A DNA stretch of 64,000 nt, from positions 42,961 through 106,960 of the forward strand of contig FOSY01000011.1 in NCBI GenBank assembly GCA_900114405.1, in the 5' to 3' direction. Positions 18,386-26,187 of the stretch are shown piece after piece (within the stretch, counting starts at the first letter, position 1; every line of letters starts with the position of its first letter). The translations under genes were made by a program, and so were the position numbers. A model generated the notes under the pieces. That model saw nothing but the letters and a program-made list of their open reading frames with translations, searched no databases and was not told the DNA's origin. This stretch comes from Lachnospiraceae bacterium KH1T2. GTDB lineage: Bacteria; Bacillota; Clostridia; Lachnospirales; Lachnospiraceae.

Positions 18386-19816
18386 ATGAGCGAAAGTAGG
18401 CGGCCGTACCATGAGTGGGAAATCAAGCATGATCTCCTTAATAAAAATAAGATAGACGGTTTTCAATACTGGAATTATATGAGAAGAGACATGTTTATGT
18501 CCTTTAATGATGAATATGCTCATGTGAAGCCTGTTTTTTATAAAAATATGGAAGGCAGCAAAGAGACTTTTTTTTCAAAAATTGCGCAGACACGTGCACT
18601 TTGGAAACATCCGATGCGCACACATTTGGAAAATGTGGATATTCTTTTCGTTTGTCATCCGCGCAGGCAGGAAATTGATGGAAAGCTGGTCAGTATATAT
18701 ACGGATTATATAGCAGATCGTTTTCCAAATTCAGCAACTTTACAGCGCGTAAGTAAGGCTGACTATCCTAAAGATAAGGTGTATTCTAAAAATCTCATAT
18801 ATAACCATCGGGTTGAGCTGATGAGTTATATATATCGTATATTGGTTAAAAAGCTTCAGCCGGCAAAGTATCGAATGATCAGAGAACAGGTTGAAAATGA
18901 GATGAGAGAGCCATTTAAGGATCTCGAAGAAAACTATGGACTTCATCCCAAGCTTAAAAACTTTGCAGAGCGAGTGACAGTACTGTATTTCTTTTATAAG
19001 TATCGCTATCCTCGATATGAAAAGCTTTTAAAGAAGCTTAAGCCTAAGGCTATAGTTGAAGTAGTCGGCGGAAGTGTGAATACCAAGATCATAAATGAGA
19101 TTGCTAAGAAAATGCAGATTCCGACTGTAGAGCTTCAGCATGGAACAGGTGCAGTAATGAATGAGTTCCCGGAAGGTACAAGGATTGCTCAATTTACGGA
19201 TTGGTATTTTACCTTTTCTGATTTTTGGAAAAATATCACCAATTATCCAATGGAGAAAGATCATGTGGTGGCAGGAGGATTTCCTTATCACGATATCATG
19301 ATGAAAGAGTACCCTCGTGAAAGCTGGAAACATGATAAAAATACGATAGTATTTCTTTCAAGCCCAAAGTATGGCAAAGAATTGTCAGAATTAGCCGTGA
19401 AGCTTAAAGAGCTCATTCCGGAACTTAGTATAATTTATAAATTTCATCCTAAGGAAATCGTAGGATGGAGAGAAAAGTATAACTTGCTTTCACAAGCAAA
19501 TAATATAAGAGTTATAGAGGATACCAAAACACCCCTGTATAGCCTTTTTGCAGAAAGCAGTATGCAGGTTGGAGTTGAATCTACAGCGGTATATGAGGGA
19601 ATGAGCTTTGAGCTTGATACCTATATATGGGATATTCCACAGGCTGAGCCTATGAAAGTTATTGTCGAGAGTGGATTTGCCAGACATTTTTCAAGAGTTG
19701 AAGATCTTGCGGAGCTTATTAAGAGCGGTAAAAGTAAGAAATACAACGCAGACATGTTTTGGAAGAGTGATTCCATGGAAAACATTGTTTCAAAACTTAA
19801 AGAGATAGTGGATTAA
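18386..19816 (+). CDS. Predicted GT-B transferase of unknown specificity
   Basis: A 476-residue soluble protein I do not place firmly. The C-terminal half looks like a GT-B fold: VELQHGTG (near 19129), a substrate-loop segment around VVAGGFPYHD, then IYKFHPKE (near 19434) and a GVESTAVYEG block (near 19570). QHG followed by HPK and a late glycine/serine block is also the order in CDP-glycerol glycerophosphotransferases and in some capsule sialyltransferase-like proteins. The N-terminal 200 residues are helical, basic and unassigned. It is the only clear candidate in the locus for a transferase using an unusual donor such as the CMP-nonulosonate or the CDP-sugar; that link is inference. Confidence 0.6.
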   Translation: MSESRRPYHEWEIKHDLLNKNKIDGFQYWNYMRRDMFMSFNDEYAHVKPVFYKNMEGSKETFFSKIAQTRALWKHPMRTHLENVDILFVCHPRRQEIDGKLVSIYTDYIADRFPNSATLQRVSKADYPKDKVYSKNLIYNHRVELMSYIYRILVKKLQPAKYRMIREQVENEMREPFKDLEENYGLHPKLKNFAERVTVLYFFYKYRYPRYEKLLKKLKPKAIVEVVGGSVNTKIINEIAKKMQIPTVELQHGTGAVMNEFPEGTRIAQFTDWYFTFSDFWKNITNYPMEKDHVVAGGFPYHDIMMKEYPRESWKHDKNTIVFLSSPKYGKELSELAVKLKELIPELSIIYKFHPKEIVGWREKYNLLSQANNIRVIEDTKTPLYSLFAESSMQVGVESTAVYEGMSFELDTYIWDIPQAEPMKVIVESGFARHFSRVEDLAELIKSGKSKKYNADMFWKSDSMENIVSKLKEIVD

Positions 19817-19822
19817 GTATTT

Positions 19823-21223
19823 ATGAAAAATAAAGATGAAAATTCGACAAAAGCACTTAAAGCAGGTGTATGGTATACCGTAAGCTCATTTTTGAGAAAG
19901 GGCATAAGCTTTATATCTACACCTATATTTGCAAGGCTTTTGTCTAAAAGTGAATTTGGTTCTTACAGTAACTTTGCAGTTTGGCTTTCAATCTGCGCTG
20001 TTGTATGTACGCTAAACCTTAAATCATCTGTGCCGAGAGCCAGATTTGATTATGAAGATAGATTTGATGAATATATTTCATCGGTGACTTTTTTTGGAAC
20101 AGCTGTTACGGCTTTATTTTACTGCATTGTGATAGCTTTTCAGGATTTTTTTGTAAATCTTCTTGGAATTGATGCAATCTATCTGCATGTAATGTTCATT
20201 GAGCTTTTGGTTGCACCGGCGCTGGATAATCTTCAGGCAAAGCACAGGATAATGCAGAAGTATAAAGAACAGGTTGCATTGTCAATTTTTATCACATTGA
20301 GTTCGACATTCTTTTCAGTGCTCGGAGTTTACATGATGAAGGATAAGCTCTTCGGACGCATCATGGGTAACGAGGTAACGAGCACGGTGATATATCTTGC
20401 GGTATTTATTTATGTAATGTATAAAGGACGCAAGATAATTGATGTTGCAGCATGGAAATATGCAGCTGTATATTCAGTGCCGATAATTCCGCATTTGCTT
20501 TCTAATATAATACTTGGCTCTTCGGATAAAGTAATGATAACAAAGCTTATAGGCAAAGAGGCAAATGCCATGTACTCGATTGCATATTCGGGCGGATTAA
20601 TAATTTCCACGCTTATGACCTGCTTTAATCAGGCGATGGTTCCGTGGCTTTTCGCTAAACTTCATAATGAAGATTACGAAGTCATAAGAAAGGTCAACCG
20701 TTATTATGTGACAGGCTTTTCTATAGTTGTAATGGGAGCGATACTTCTTGCACCGGAAATAACGTGGGTACTTGGAGGTTCGAAGTACAGCGGGTCAGAA
20801 ATGGTTGTACTTCCTGTAATGCTTGGTTATGGATTTAAGTTTGCTTATACGAACTATGTAAATGTTGAGCAATATGAAAAGAAGACAGGAGCGGTATCTG
20901 TCGGAACGCTTATAGCGGCTGCCTTTAATATTATCACAAATCTTATATTTATTCCGATATATGGATATGTTGCAGCGGCGTATACAACACTTGCCGGATT
21001 TTTGCTGCTGCTCGTGATGCACTACTTTATCAGTAAAAAATATGGTTTTGCCAATATATATGATAATAGATTTACATTTATTCAGCTTGCGGTGATGAGT
21101 GCAGCCGGGCTTGCTCTTCAGTTCCTCTACCCATACGTTATACTTCGTTGGGGACTTGCTTTCATACTTGGAGTATTCACGCTTACAGGAATCTTTAAGA
21201 TAAGAAAGCAGTATTTTGTATAA
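19823..21223 (+). CDS. wzx: Wzx-type oligosaccharide flippase
   Basis: A 466-residue MATE/MOP-superfamily membrane protein with about 12-14 helices. The N-terminal KAGVWYTVSSFLRKGISF and SKSEFG/FGSYSN segments are typical of the polysaccharide-export (RfbX/Wzx) family. It would flip undecaprenyl-diphosphate-linked repeat units outward. It starts six bases after the previous gene and ends the co-directional first segment of the locus. No Wzy polymerase is recognisable here; one of the GT-C-like proteins, or a gene outside the window, would have to fill that role. Confidence 0.86.
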   Translation: MKNKDENSTKALKAGVWYTVSSFLRKGISFISTPIFARLLSKSEFGSYSNFAVWLSICAVVCTLNLKSSVPRARFDYEDRFDEYISSVTFFGTAVTALFYCIVIAFQDFFVNLLGIDAIYLHVMFIELLVAPALDNLQAKHRIMQKYKEQVALSIFITLSSTFFSVLGVYMMKDKLFGRIMGNEVTSTVIYLAVFIYVMYKGRKIIDVAAWKYAAVYSVPIIPHLLSNIILGSSDKVMITKLIGKEANAMYSIAYSGGLIISTLMTCFNQAMVPWLFAKLHNEDYEVIRKVNRYYVTGFSIVVMGAILLAPEITWVLGGSKYSGSEMVVLPVMLGYGFKFAYTNYVNVEQYEKKTGAVSVGTLIAAAFNIITNLIFIPIYGYVAAAYTTLAGFLLLLVMHYFISKKYGFANIYDNRFTFIQLAVMSAAGLALQFLYPYVILRWGLAFILGVFTLTGIFKIRKQYFV

Positions 21224-21502
21224 AAGCGGTGAACTTGAAAATATACAAAATCGCTGATATACTTAATCAGTTATGTAATTCGTTATGATATACATGGAGT
21301 TATAACTATTTTTAATAACCTCGACTAAATTCTAATGATGCAAAACCTCACCATTAGAGGATTTACATCATTAGAATAAGTCGAGCTAATTAAAAACAGC
21401 AATACTAGAAACTCCGCACTGAGTACATTAGCTCAGAGATTATAAAAATATAGCTTTGATAAAGCTTGGATTAAAGTAAAATGGGAAGTCAGGTAGAATA
21501 AG
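21224..21502 (+). promoter_or_regulatory. Leader region between wzx and the nonulosonate operon
   Basis: This AT-rich 279-base stretch codes for nothing convincing. It holds the long hairpin at 21320-21385, a second short inverted repeat (AGCTTT/AAAGCT, 21452-21466) close to the next gene, and a GTACATTAGC word at 21423. It must contain the 3' end of the wzx transcript and probably a promoter for the 21503 operon. I could not pick a single convincing -35/-10 pair. Confidence 0.5.
21320..21385 (+). repeat. 66-base imperfect inverted repeat (long hairpin)
   Basis: Two arms of about 29-30 bases surround a 7-base loop. CTCGACT pairs with AGTCGAG, ATTCTAATGATG pairs with CATCATTAGAAT, and CCTC pairs with GAGG, with one bulge and a few mismatches between blocks. 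No T-run follows, so it is not a standard intrinsic terminator. The word CATTAGA occurs twice on the 3' side (in the loop region and in the outer arm), so the left-arm TCTAATG has two possible partners. Confidence 0.75.
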
Positions 21503-22822
21503 ATGTCATTATATGAGGATATAGTAAATCACAAAGAGAAGCTTTCACTTGTAGGTCTTGGCTATGTCGGAATGCCGATAGCTGTCTCATTTGCAGACAA
21601 AATTGATGTCATTGGTTTTGATATCAATGCTGAAAAGATAGCTAAGTACAAGGCAGGATTTGATCCGACAAATGAAGTTGGGAATGATAGGATCAAAAAT
21701 TCAAAGGTTGATTTTACAGCAGACGAGACACGACTCAAGGATGCTAAGTTTCATATAGTTGCAGTTCCAACACCTGTAAATTCCGATCATACACCGGATC
21801 TTACACCTGTTGAGGGTGCAAGCCATGTTCTCGGCCGCAATCTTACAAAGGGCTCTATTGTTGTATATGAGTCAACAGTTTATCCGGGTGTAACAGAGGA
21901 TATCTGCGTACCAATCCTTGAAAAAGAGTCAGGTCTTAAGTGCGGAGTTGACTTTAAGGTAGGTTATTCACCGGAGCGTATCAACCCGGGCGATAAGGTT
22001 CATCGTCTTGAGACGATCGTTAAGATCGTTTCTGGTATGGATGCTGAAACACTTGAAGAAGTAGCAAACGTTTACAGCCTTGTTGTAAAGGCAGGTGTTT
22101 ACAGAGCAGAGAGTATTAAAGTTGCTGAAGCAGCTAAGGTTATCGAGAATAGCCAGAGAGATATCAATATTGCTTTTATGAATGAGCTTTCAATGATCTT
22201 TAATAAGATGGGTATTGATACTCAGGCAGTTCTTGCAGCAGCAGGAACAAAGTGGAATTTCCTTAAGTTCTTCCCAGGACTTGTAGGCGGTCACTGCATC
22301 GGTGTTGACCCTTATTATCTTACTTACAAGGCTGAAGAGCTTGGATATCACAGCCAGATCATCCTTTCAGGACGTCGTATAAATGATGACATGGGTAAGT
22401 ATGTTGCTGAGTCACTTGTTAAGAATATCATTAAGGCAAATGTTCCTGTAAAGGGAGCTAAAGTTGCGATACTTGGATTTACATTCAAAGAGAATTGTCC
22501 TGATACACGAAATACAAAGGTTATTGATATAGTAAACGAACTTAGAGAGTACGGCATTGAGCCGCTTATCGCTGACCCGGCTGCAGATGCTGAGGAAGCA
22601 AAGAAGCTCTATGGTATTGAGTTTGTTGATATGAAGTCTATTAAGGATTGTGATGCAGTTATTCTTGCTGTTTCTCATGACCAGTTCAAAGACTTAAAGA
22701 TCGAGGACTTTGATGCATTATATAAGAATGATGGTGAGCATAAAAAGGTACTCAGCGATGTGAAGGGTATCCTTGATAAAAATGCATTTAAGGATGCAGG
22801 TTATATTTATTGGAGATTATGA
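21503..22822 (+). CDS. UDP-HexNAc 6-dehydrogenase (WbpO/TviB-like)
   Basis: A 439-residue nucleotide-sugar dehydrogenase that oxidises C-6 of a UDP-HexNAc to the uronic acid using two NAD+. The N-terminal Rossmann motif is VGLGYVGMP (about residues 17-25), the central domain carries the catalytic Cys265 in GGHCIGVDPYYL, and the UDP-binding C-terminal domain begins near GFTFKENCPDTRN. The GGHCIGVDPYYL form fits the TviB/WbpO group (UDP-GalNAc or UDP-GlcNAc) better than UDP-glucose dehydrogenases. The epimerase at 28395-29369 would supply UDP-GalNAc, so UDP-GalNAcA is the probable product. It heads the operon with neuB and neuC. Confidence 0.88.
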   Translation: MSLYEDIVNHKEKLSLVGLGYVGMPIAVSFADKIDVIGFDINAEKIAKYKAGFDPTNEVGNDRIKNSKVDFTADETRLKDAKFHIVAVPTPVNSDHTPDLTPVEGASHVLGRNLTKGSIVVYESTVYPGVTEDICVPILEKESGLKCGVDFKVGYSPERINPGDKVHRLETIVKIVSGMDAETLEEVANVYSLVVKAGVYRAESIKVAEAAKVIENSQRDINIAFMNELSMIFNKMGIDTQAVLAAAGTKWNFLKFFPGLVGGHCIGVDPYYLTYKAEELGYHSQIILSGRRINDDMGKYVAESLVKNIIKANVPVKGAKVAILGFTFKENCPDTRNTKVIDIVNELREYGIEPLIADPAADAEEAKKLYGIEFVDMKSIKDCDAVILAVSHDQFKDLKIEDFDALYKNDGEHKKVLSDVKGILDKNAFKDAGYIYWRL

Positions 22823-22824
22823 TA

Positions 22825-23832
22825 ATGGATTTTAATAAGAGAAAAGTTATCGCTGAGCTTGGTATGACTCATGACGGAAGTCTTGGACAGGCTGAGGCAA
22901 TGATAATTGCAGCTGCTCAATGCGGTGTTGATGCAGTAAAATTGCAGACACATATTTCAGAAGCGGAAACTATTCATAATGCACCGCAGCCGCCATACTT
23001 TAAGGCAGAGCCGCGTTATGAATATTTTAAGCGTACTGCATTTAATATGGAGCAGTGGAAGAGACTTAAGGAATGCGCAAAAGAGAATAATGTAGAGTTT
23101 ATTTCCTCACCATTTTCGATTGAAGCTATCAAGTTTCTTCTTGAACTTGGAATCGATGCATTTAAGGTTCCTTCAGGAGAGATCACCAATATCCCTTATC
23201 TGGAGTTCCTTGCAGATGCTCAGGTTCCGACGATCGTTTCAAGTGGTATGAGCTCAGCAGAGGAAGTTGATACAGCAATGGAGATCTTCCTTAAGAAGAA
23301 CTGTAATGTTGCGCTCATGCAGTGTACAAGCGAGTATCCATGTGATCCTAAGCACGTTGGATTTAATATAATTGATGAGTATAAGGCAAAGTTCCCGGGA
23401 GTTCCGCTCGGCTTTTCTGATCATACATCAGGTGAATGGGCTTCTATAGGCGCATTCATGAAAGGTGCAAAGCTTATTGAAAAGCACTTTACACTTAGTA
23501 AAAAAATGTATGGCCCTGATGCGAAGATGTCTATGGAGCCTGATGAAATGGCACAGCTTTGTGAGTCATTAAAGAATATTGATATAGCAATGAACAGCCC
23601 TGTGGATAAAACTGATGTATCTGCATTTAAGGATATGAAGGTTATCTTCCAGAAGAGTATTGTTGCGATCACAGATATTCCGGCAGGAACACCTATCGAG
23701 CTTTCAATGCTTGGTTATAAGAAGCCCGGAACAGGACTTGAAACACGTTACTATAAAGATATCGTCGGAAAAACTGCAAAGCGCGATTTGCACTTCGATG
23801 ACATTATTCAGAAAGAGGATATTAACTGGTGA
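22825..23832 (+). CDS. neuB: N-acetylneuraminate/nonulosonate synthase (NeuB family)
   Basis: Condenses phosphoenolpyruvate with an N-acylated hexosamine to make a nine-carbon 2-keto acid (Neu5Ac, or legionaminic/pseudaminic acid in relatives). It is 335 residues. The TIM-barrel domain shows IAELGMTHDGS (near residue 10), DAVKLQTH and FSDHTSG, and a C-terminal SAF (antifreeze-like) domain begins near KSIVAITDIPAGT (about 23653). ATG 22825 is chosen because GGAG lies nine bases upstream, and it directly follows the dehydrogenase stop. It is paired with neuC and, further on, neuA. The set cannot tell sialic acid from its relatives; no bacillosamine-type aminotransferase is in the window. Confidence 0.88.
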   Translation: MDFNKRKVIAELGMTHDGSLGQAEAMIIAAAQCGVDAVKLQTHISEAETIHNAPQPPYFKAEPRYEYFKRTAFNMEQWKRLKECAKENNVEFISSPFSIEAIKFLLELGIDAFKVPSGEITNIPYLEFLADAQVPTIVSSGMSSAEEVDTAMEIFLKKNCNVALMQCTSEYPCDPKHVGFNIIDEYKAKFPGVPLGFSDHTSGEWASIGAFMKGAKLIEKHFTLSKKMYGPDAKMSMEPDEMAQLCESLKNIDIAMNSPVDKTDVSAFKDMKVIFQKSIVAITDIPAGTPIELSMLGYKKPGTGLETRYYKDIVGKTAKRDLHFDDIIQKEDINW

Positions 23833-24986
23833 AAAGAAAAATTTGTGTATTTATCGGAGGAAGAGCAAACTACAGCTCAATAAAATCTGCTATGCAGGCA
23901 ATTCAGGCACATCCTGAGCTTACACTTCAGGTTATACTTGCCGGTGCCGGACTTATTGACAAGTATGGCGATATGGAAAAGATTCTTACTGAGGATGGTT
24001 TCCCTATCGATGAGAGAGTATATATGCAGGTGGAAGGTGACAAGCCTAATGCCATGGTTAAGACAGCAGGACTTGGAATGCTTGGACTTGCTGATGCATA
24101 TGAGAGACTTCAGCCTGACTTTGTAATAGTTGTAGGCGACCGTTATGAAGTAATGGCTGCTACTATCGCTGCTGCATATATGAATATACGTGTTGCACAT
24201 ACAATGGGAGGCGAGGTCACAGGTACTATCGATGAAAGTATCAGACATGCTATCACAAAGTTTGCACATGTACATTTCCCTGCTAATAAAGAAGCTGCTG
24301 AGCGAATCATTAAGCTTGGTGAGAGAACAGAGGATGTATTTACAGTAGGATGTCCTCGTATCGATAATATCAAGAGAATCCTTGATGCTGATAATTCTAT
24401 GCCTATGGATCTTTTTGAGAAAGAAGGCGGTGTAGGACCTGAGTTTGATCTTAGCGAGCCATTCATCCTTGTTTCTCAGCACCCGGTAACAACAGAGTAT
24501 ACTGAGGCGAAGGATCAGATCACACAGACTATCAATGCATGTATGAAGACAGGCATGAATATCGTTATGCTTTGGCCGAACTCAGATGCAGGTTCAGAGG
24601 GTATCTCAACAGGTATCAGAAGATATCGTGAAAAGTATCCGAATGCAAAACTTCACGTATTCAAGAACATGCCTATCAAGACATATGTAAGACTAATGGC
24701 TAATACAGCATGTCTTGTCGGTAATTCATCATCAGGTATCCGTGAAGGTGCATTCATCGGAACTCCTGTTGTAAATGTAGGTACAAGACAGAATGGCCGT
24801 GAAAGAGGTGTCAATGTTATAGATGCTGCAGATGAAGAGAATGCAATCTATGAGGCAATTCAGAAGCAGCTTGCACACGGCAAGTATGATTCAGAGCCTA
24901 TATATGGCGATGGTCATGCTGGTGAGAGAATTGCTGATATCCTTTCAAAAGTTGAAGTACCTGTTCAGAAAATGATCACATATTGA
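23829..24986 (+). CDS. neuC: UDP-GlcNAc 2-epimerase, hydrolysing (NeuC family)
   Basis: Converts UDP-GlcNAc (or a 2,4-diacetamido analogue) to the free manno-sugar that NeuB uses. It is 385 residues in a GT-B-like two-domain fold, with the N-terminal FIGGRANYSSIKSAM, the VVGDRYEVMA motif near residue 100, HTMGGEVTGTIDE near residue 122, and a C-terminal GNSSSGIREG block with the substrate-binding serines. GTG 23829 overlaps the neuB stop (GTGA), so the two are coupled. A strong terminator follows at 25003. Confidence 0.9.
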   Translation: MKRKICVFIGGRANYSSIKSAMQAIQAHPELTLQVILAGAGLIDKYGDMEKILTEDGFPIDERVYMQVEGDKPNAMVKTAGLGMLGLADAYERLQPDFVIVVGDRYEVMAATIAAAYMNIRVAHTMGGEVTGTIDESIRHAITKFAHVHFPANKEAAERIIKLGERTEDVFTVGCPRIDNIKRILDADNSMPMDLFEKEGGVGPEFDLSEPFILVSQHPVTTEYTEAKDQITQTINACMKTGMNIVMLWPNSDAGSEGISTGIRRYREKYPNAKLHVFKNMPIKTYVRLMANTACLVGNSSSGIREGAFIGTPVVNVGTRQNGRERGVNVIDAADEENAIYEAIQKQLAHGKYDSEPIYGDGHAGERIADILSKVEVPVQKMITY

Positions 24987-25002
24987 TACATATAAAAGAC
25001 AT

Positions 25003-25038
25003 ACAGAGCTATTCAAAAGATGAATGGCTCTGTATTTT
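25003..25038 (+). terminator. Rho-independent terminator after neuC
   Basis: ACAGAGCTATTC pairs with GAATGGCTCTGT (one G-U pair) around a 7-base loop, followed by ATTTTT. It lies 17 bases after the neuC stop. The opposite strand has a looser T-rich tail, so it may also end the facing TupA-like gene. Confidence 0.85.
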
Positions 25039-25106
25039 TGTGGGATTTAGCCTGATTTGTGGCTGACAGACATAATGCAAAACATCATTGTACGGGTGGT
25101 TCTGAT

Positions 25107-26018
25107 TTATTTATAATAATTTTCCAATGGGAGCGGAATCATATCACCAATAATTGTTGCATATTCAGGTGGATTCCATGTTGAATGCTTGCCGCTTCCC
25201 AGGGTGAATGTCATTTCACCGAATTTTATTGATCCGTCGTCGAGTACATAAAGGTCAACGCGAACAAATGGGAAGCCTTTGCAGAGCTTTTCAGCGAGCT
25301 TAACAAGTTCGTCAAGGCACTCGGGCTTTGGAGGGACTTCATCAAATTCAGGATAAATTCCATCTGTGAAGATTTCTGGAGTCCAGTCAGTGCTTAAGAA
25401 CATCACACGTGGCTGACCTGTGAGTCTGTCGCCGATATATTCGATAAATTCAGGCTTTCCATTGAAGCAGTAGAATTTATAATCGAAAAGATTATTTCCA
25501 CCGTTTTCAATAAATTTTTCTGCGACGATCTTTCGCTTTATGTTGTGATACTGAAGTTCAAAGCCCTCAATAAAAGCGAAGTCGGTATTCATCCATCGGT
25601 TGAATTTGCGTCTTGCAGATTTAATATCTAATTTAGCCTTATCTGTTACTATGAGATTCCATCCTGAGGCATGATTTGCTTTGAGCACGAAGCGGGAAGG
25701 GAGCCTGTCAAAATCAATCTCATCGAAACTGTCCCAGGCACCGAGCAGAGGAATGAGGTATTTTTCGCCAATTGTCTTTTTTACCCATTCTCTGACTGTA
25801 TATTTATCAGAAAGAGTTGTCCTTCTTGGGTCTTTATCATAGAGCTTGAGCCATTGAATTTTTTCATCAAAAGTTTTCGGGTCTTCGAGATTGAGTTCAT
25901 AACCTGTGATTTTTTTGAACCAGCGTTTAAGCGCCTTTGGATAAGCGCTTTCCGGTAATGACTTGTTGTATAAATATGAAGCAAACATAGCTGCTTTACT
26001 GAATAATTCGTTGAACAT
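25107..26018 (-). CDS. TupA-like ATP-grasp protein
   Basis: A 303-residue protein of the TupA-like ATP-grasp group, found in polysaccharide and teichuronopeptide loci, where it is thought to form an amide between an amino acid and a uronic acid. Family marks are KTFDEKIQWLKLYD, LSDKYTVREWV, RFVLKANHASGWN (near residue 120) and the late RVDLYVLDDGSIKFGEMTF. The start at 26018 has GAGGAAAAA immediately upstream. It is the only reversed gene in the locus and splits the nonulosonate genes. With a UDP-GalNAcA route alongside, amidation of that uronate by an amino acid is a reasonable inference. Confidence 0.78.
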   Translation of the reverse strand: MFNELFSKAAMFASYLYNKSLPESAYPKALKRWFKKITGYELNLEDPKTFDEKIQWLKLYDKDPRRTTLSDKYTVREWVKKTIGEKYLIPLLGAWDSFDEIDFDRLPSRFVLKANHASGWNLIVTDKAKLDIKSARRKFNRWMNTDFAFIEGFELQYHNIKRKIVAEKFIENGGNNLFDYKFYCFNGKPEFIEYIGDRLTGQPRVMFLSTDWTPEIFTDGIYPEFDEVPPKPECLDELVKLAEKLCKGFPFVRVDLYVLDDGSIKFGEMTFTLGSGKHSTWNPPEYATIIGDMIPLPLENYYK

Positions 26019-26187
26019 TTTTTCCTCACTTAATCTTGTATTAAAGCACCGACTAATTATAAATAAAATACCGTCATAGGGCAAGCTTTGAGATAAATGA
26101 ATTTGCGCAATATTGTGAAGTGATATATACTTGTACATTAGCATGTGCAATTTTGGGTACATACAATCAAAATAAATCGGAGTATAT
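26019..26187. promoter_or_regulatory. Divergent promoter region
   Basis: A 169-base AT-rich gap between the reversed TupA-like gene and the + strand 26188 gene, so it must hold promoters for both directions. It includes the GTACATTAGC word (26131-26140) also seen near 21423 and 35530. No single strong -35/-10 pair stands out. Confidence 0.5.

Noticed and set aside
21320..21385. Calling the long hairpin an intrinsic terminator for wzx
   Set aside because: No T-run follows on the + strand and it is about 100 bases after the stop; left as an inverted repeat of unknown role.
23877..24482. 201-codon open frame opposite neuC
   Set aside because: It has no domain or ribosome site and lies entirely over the conserved neuC gene.
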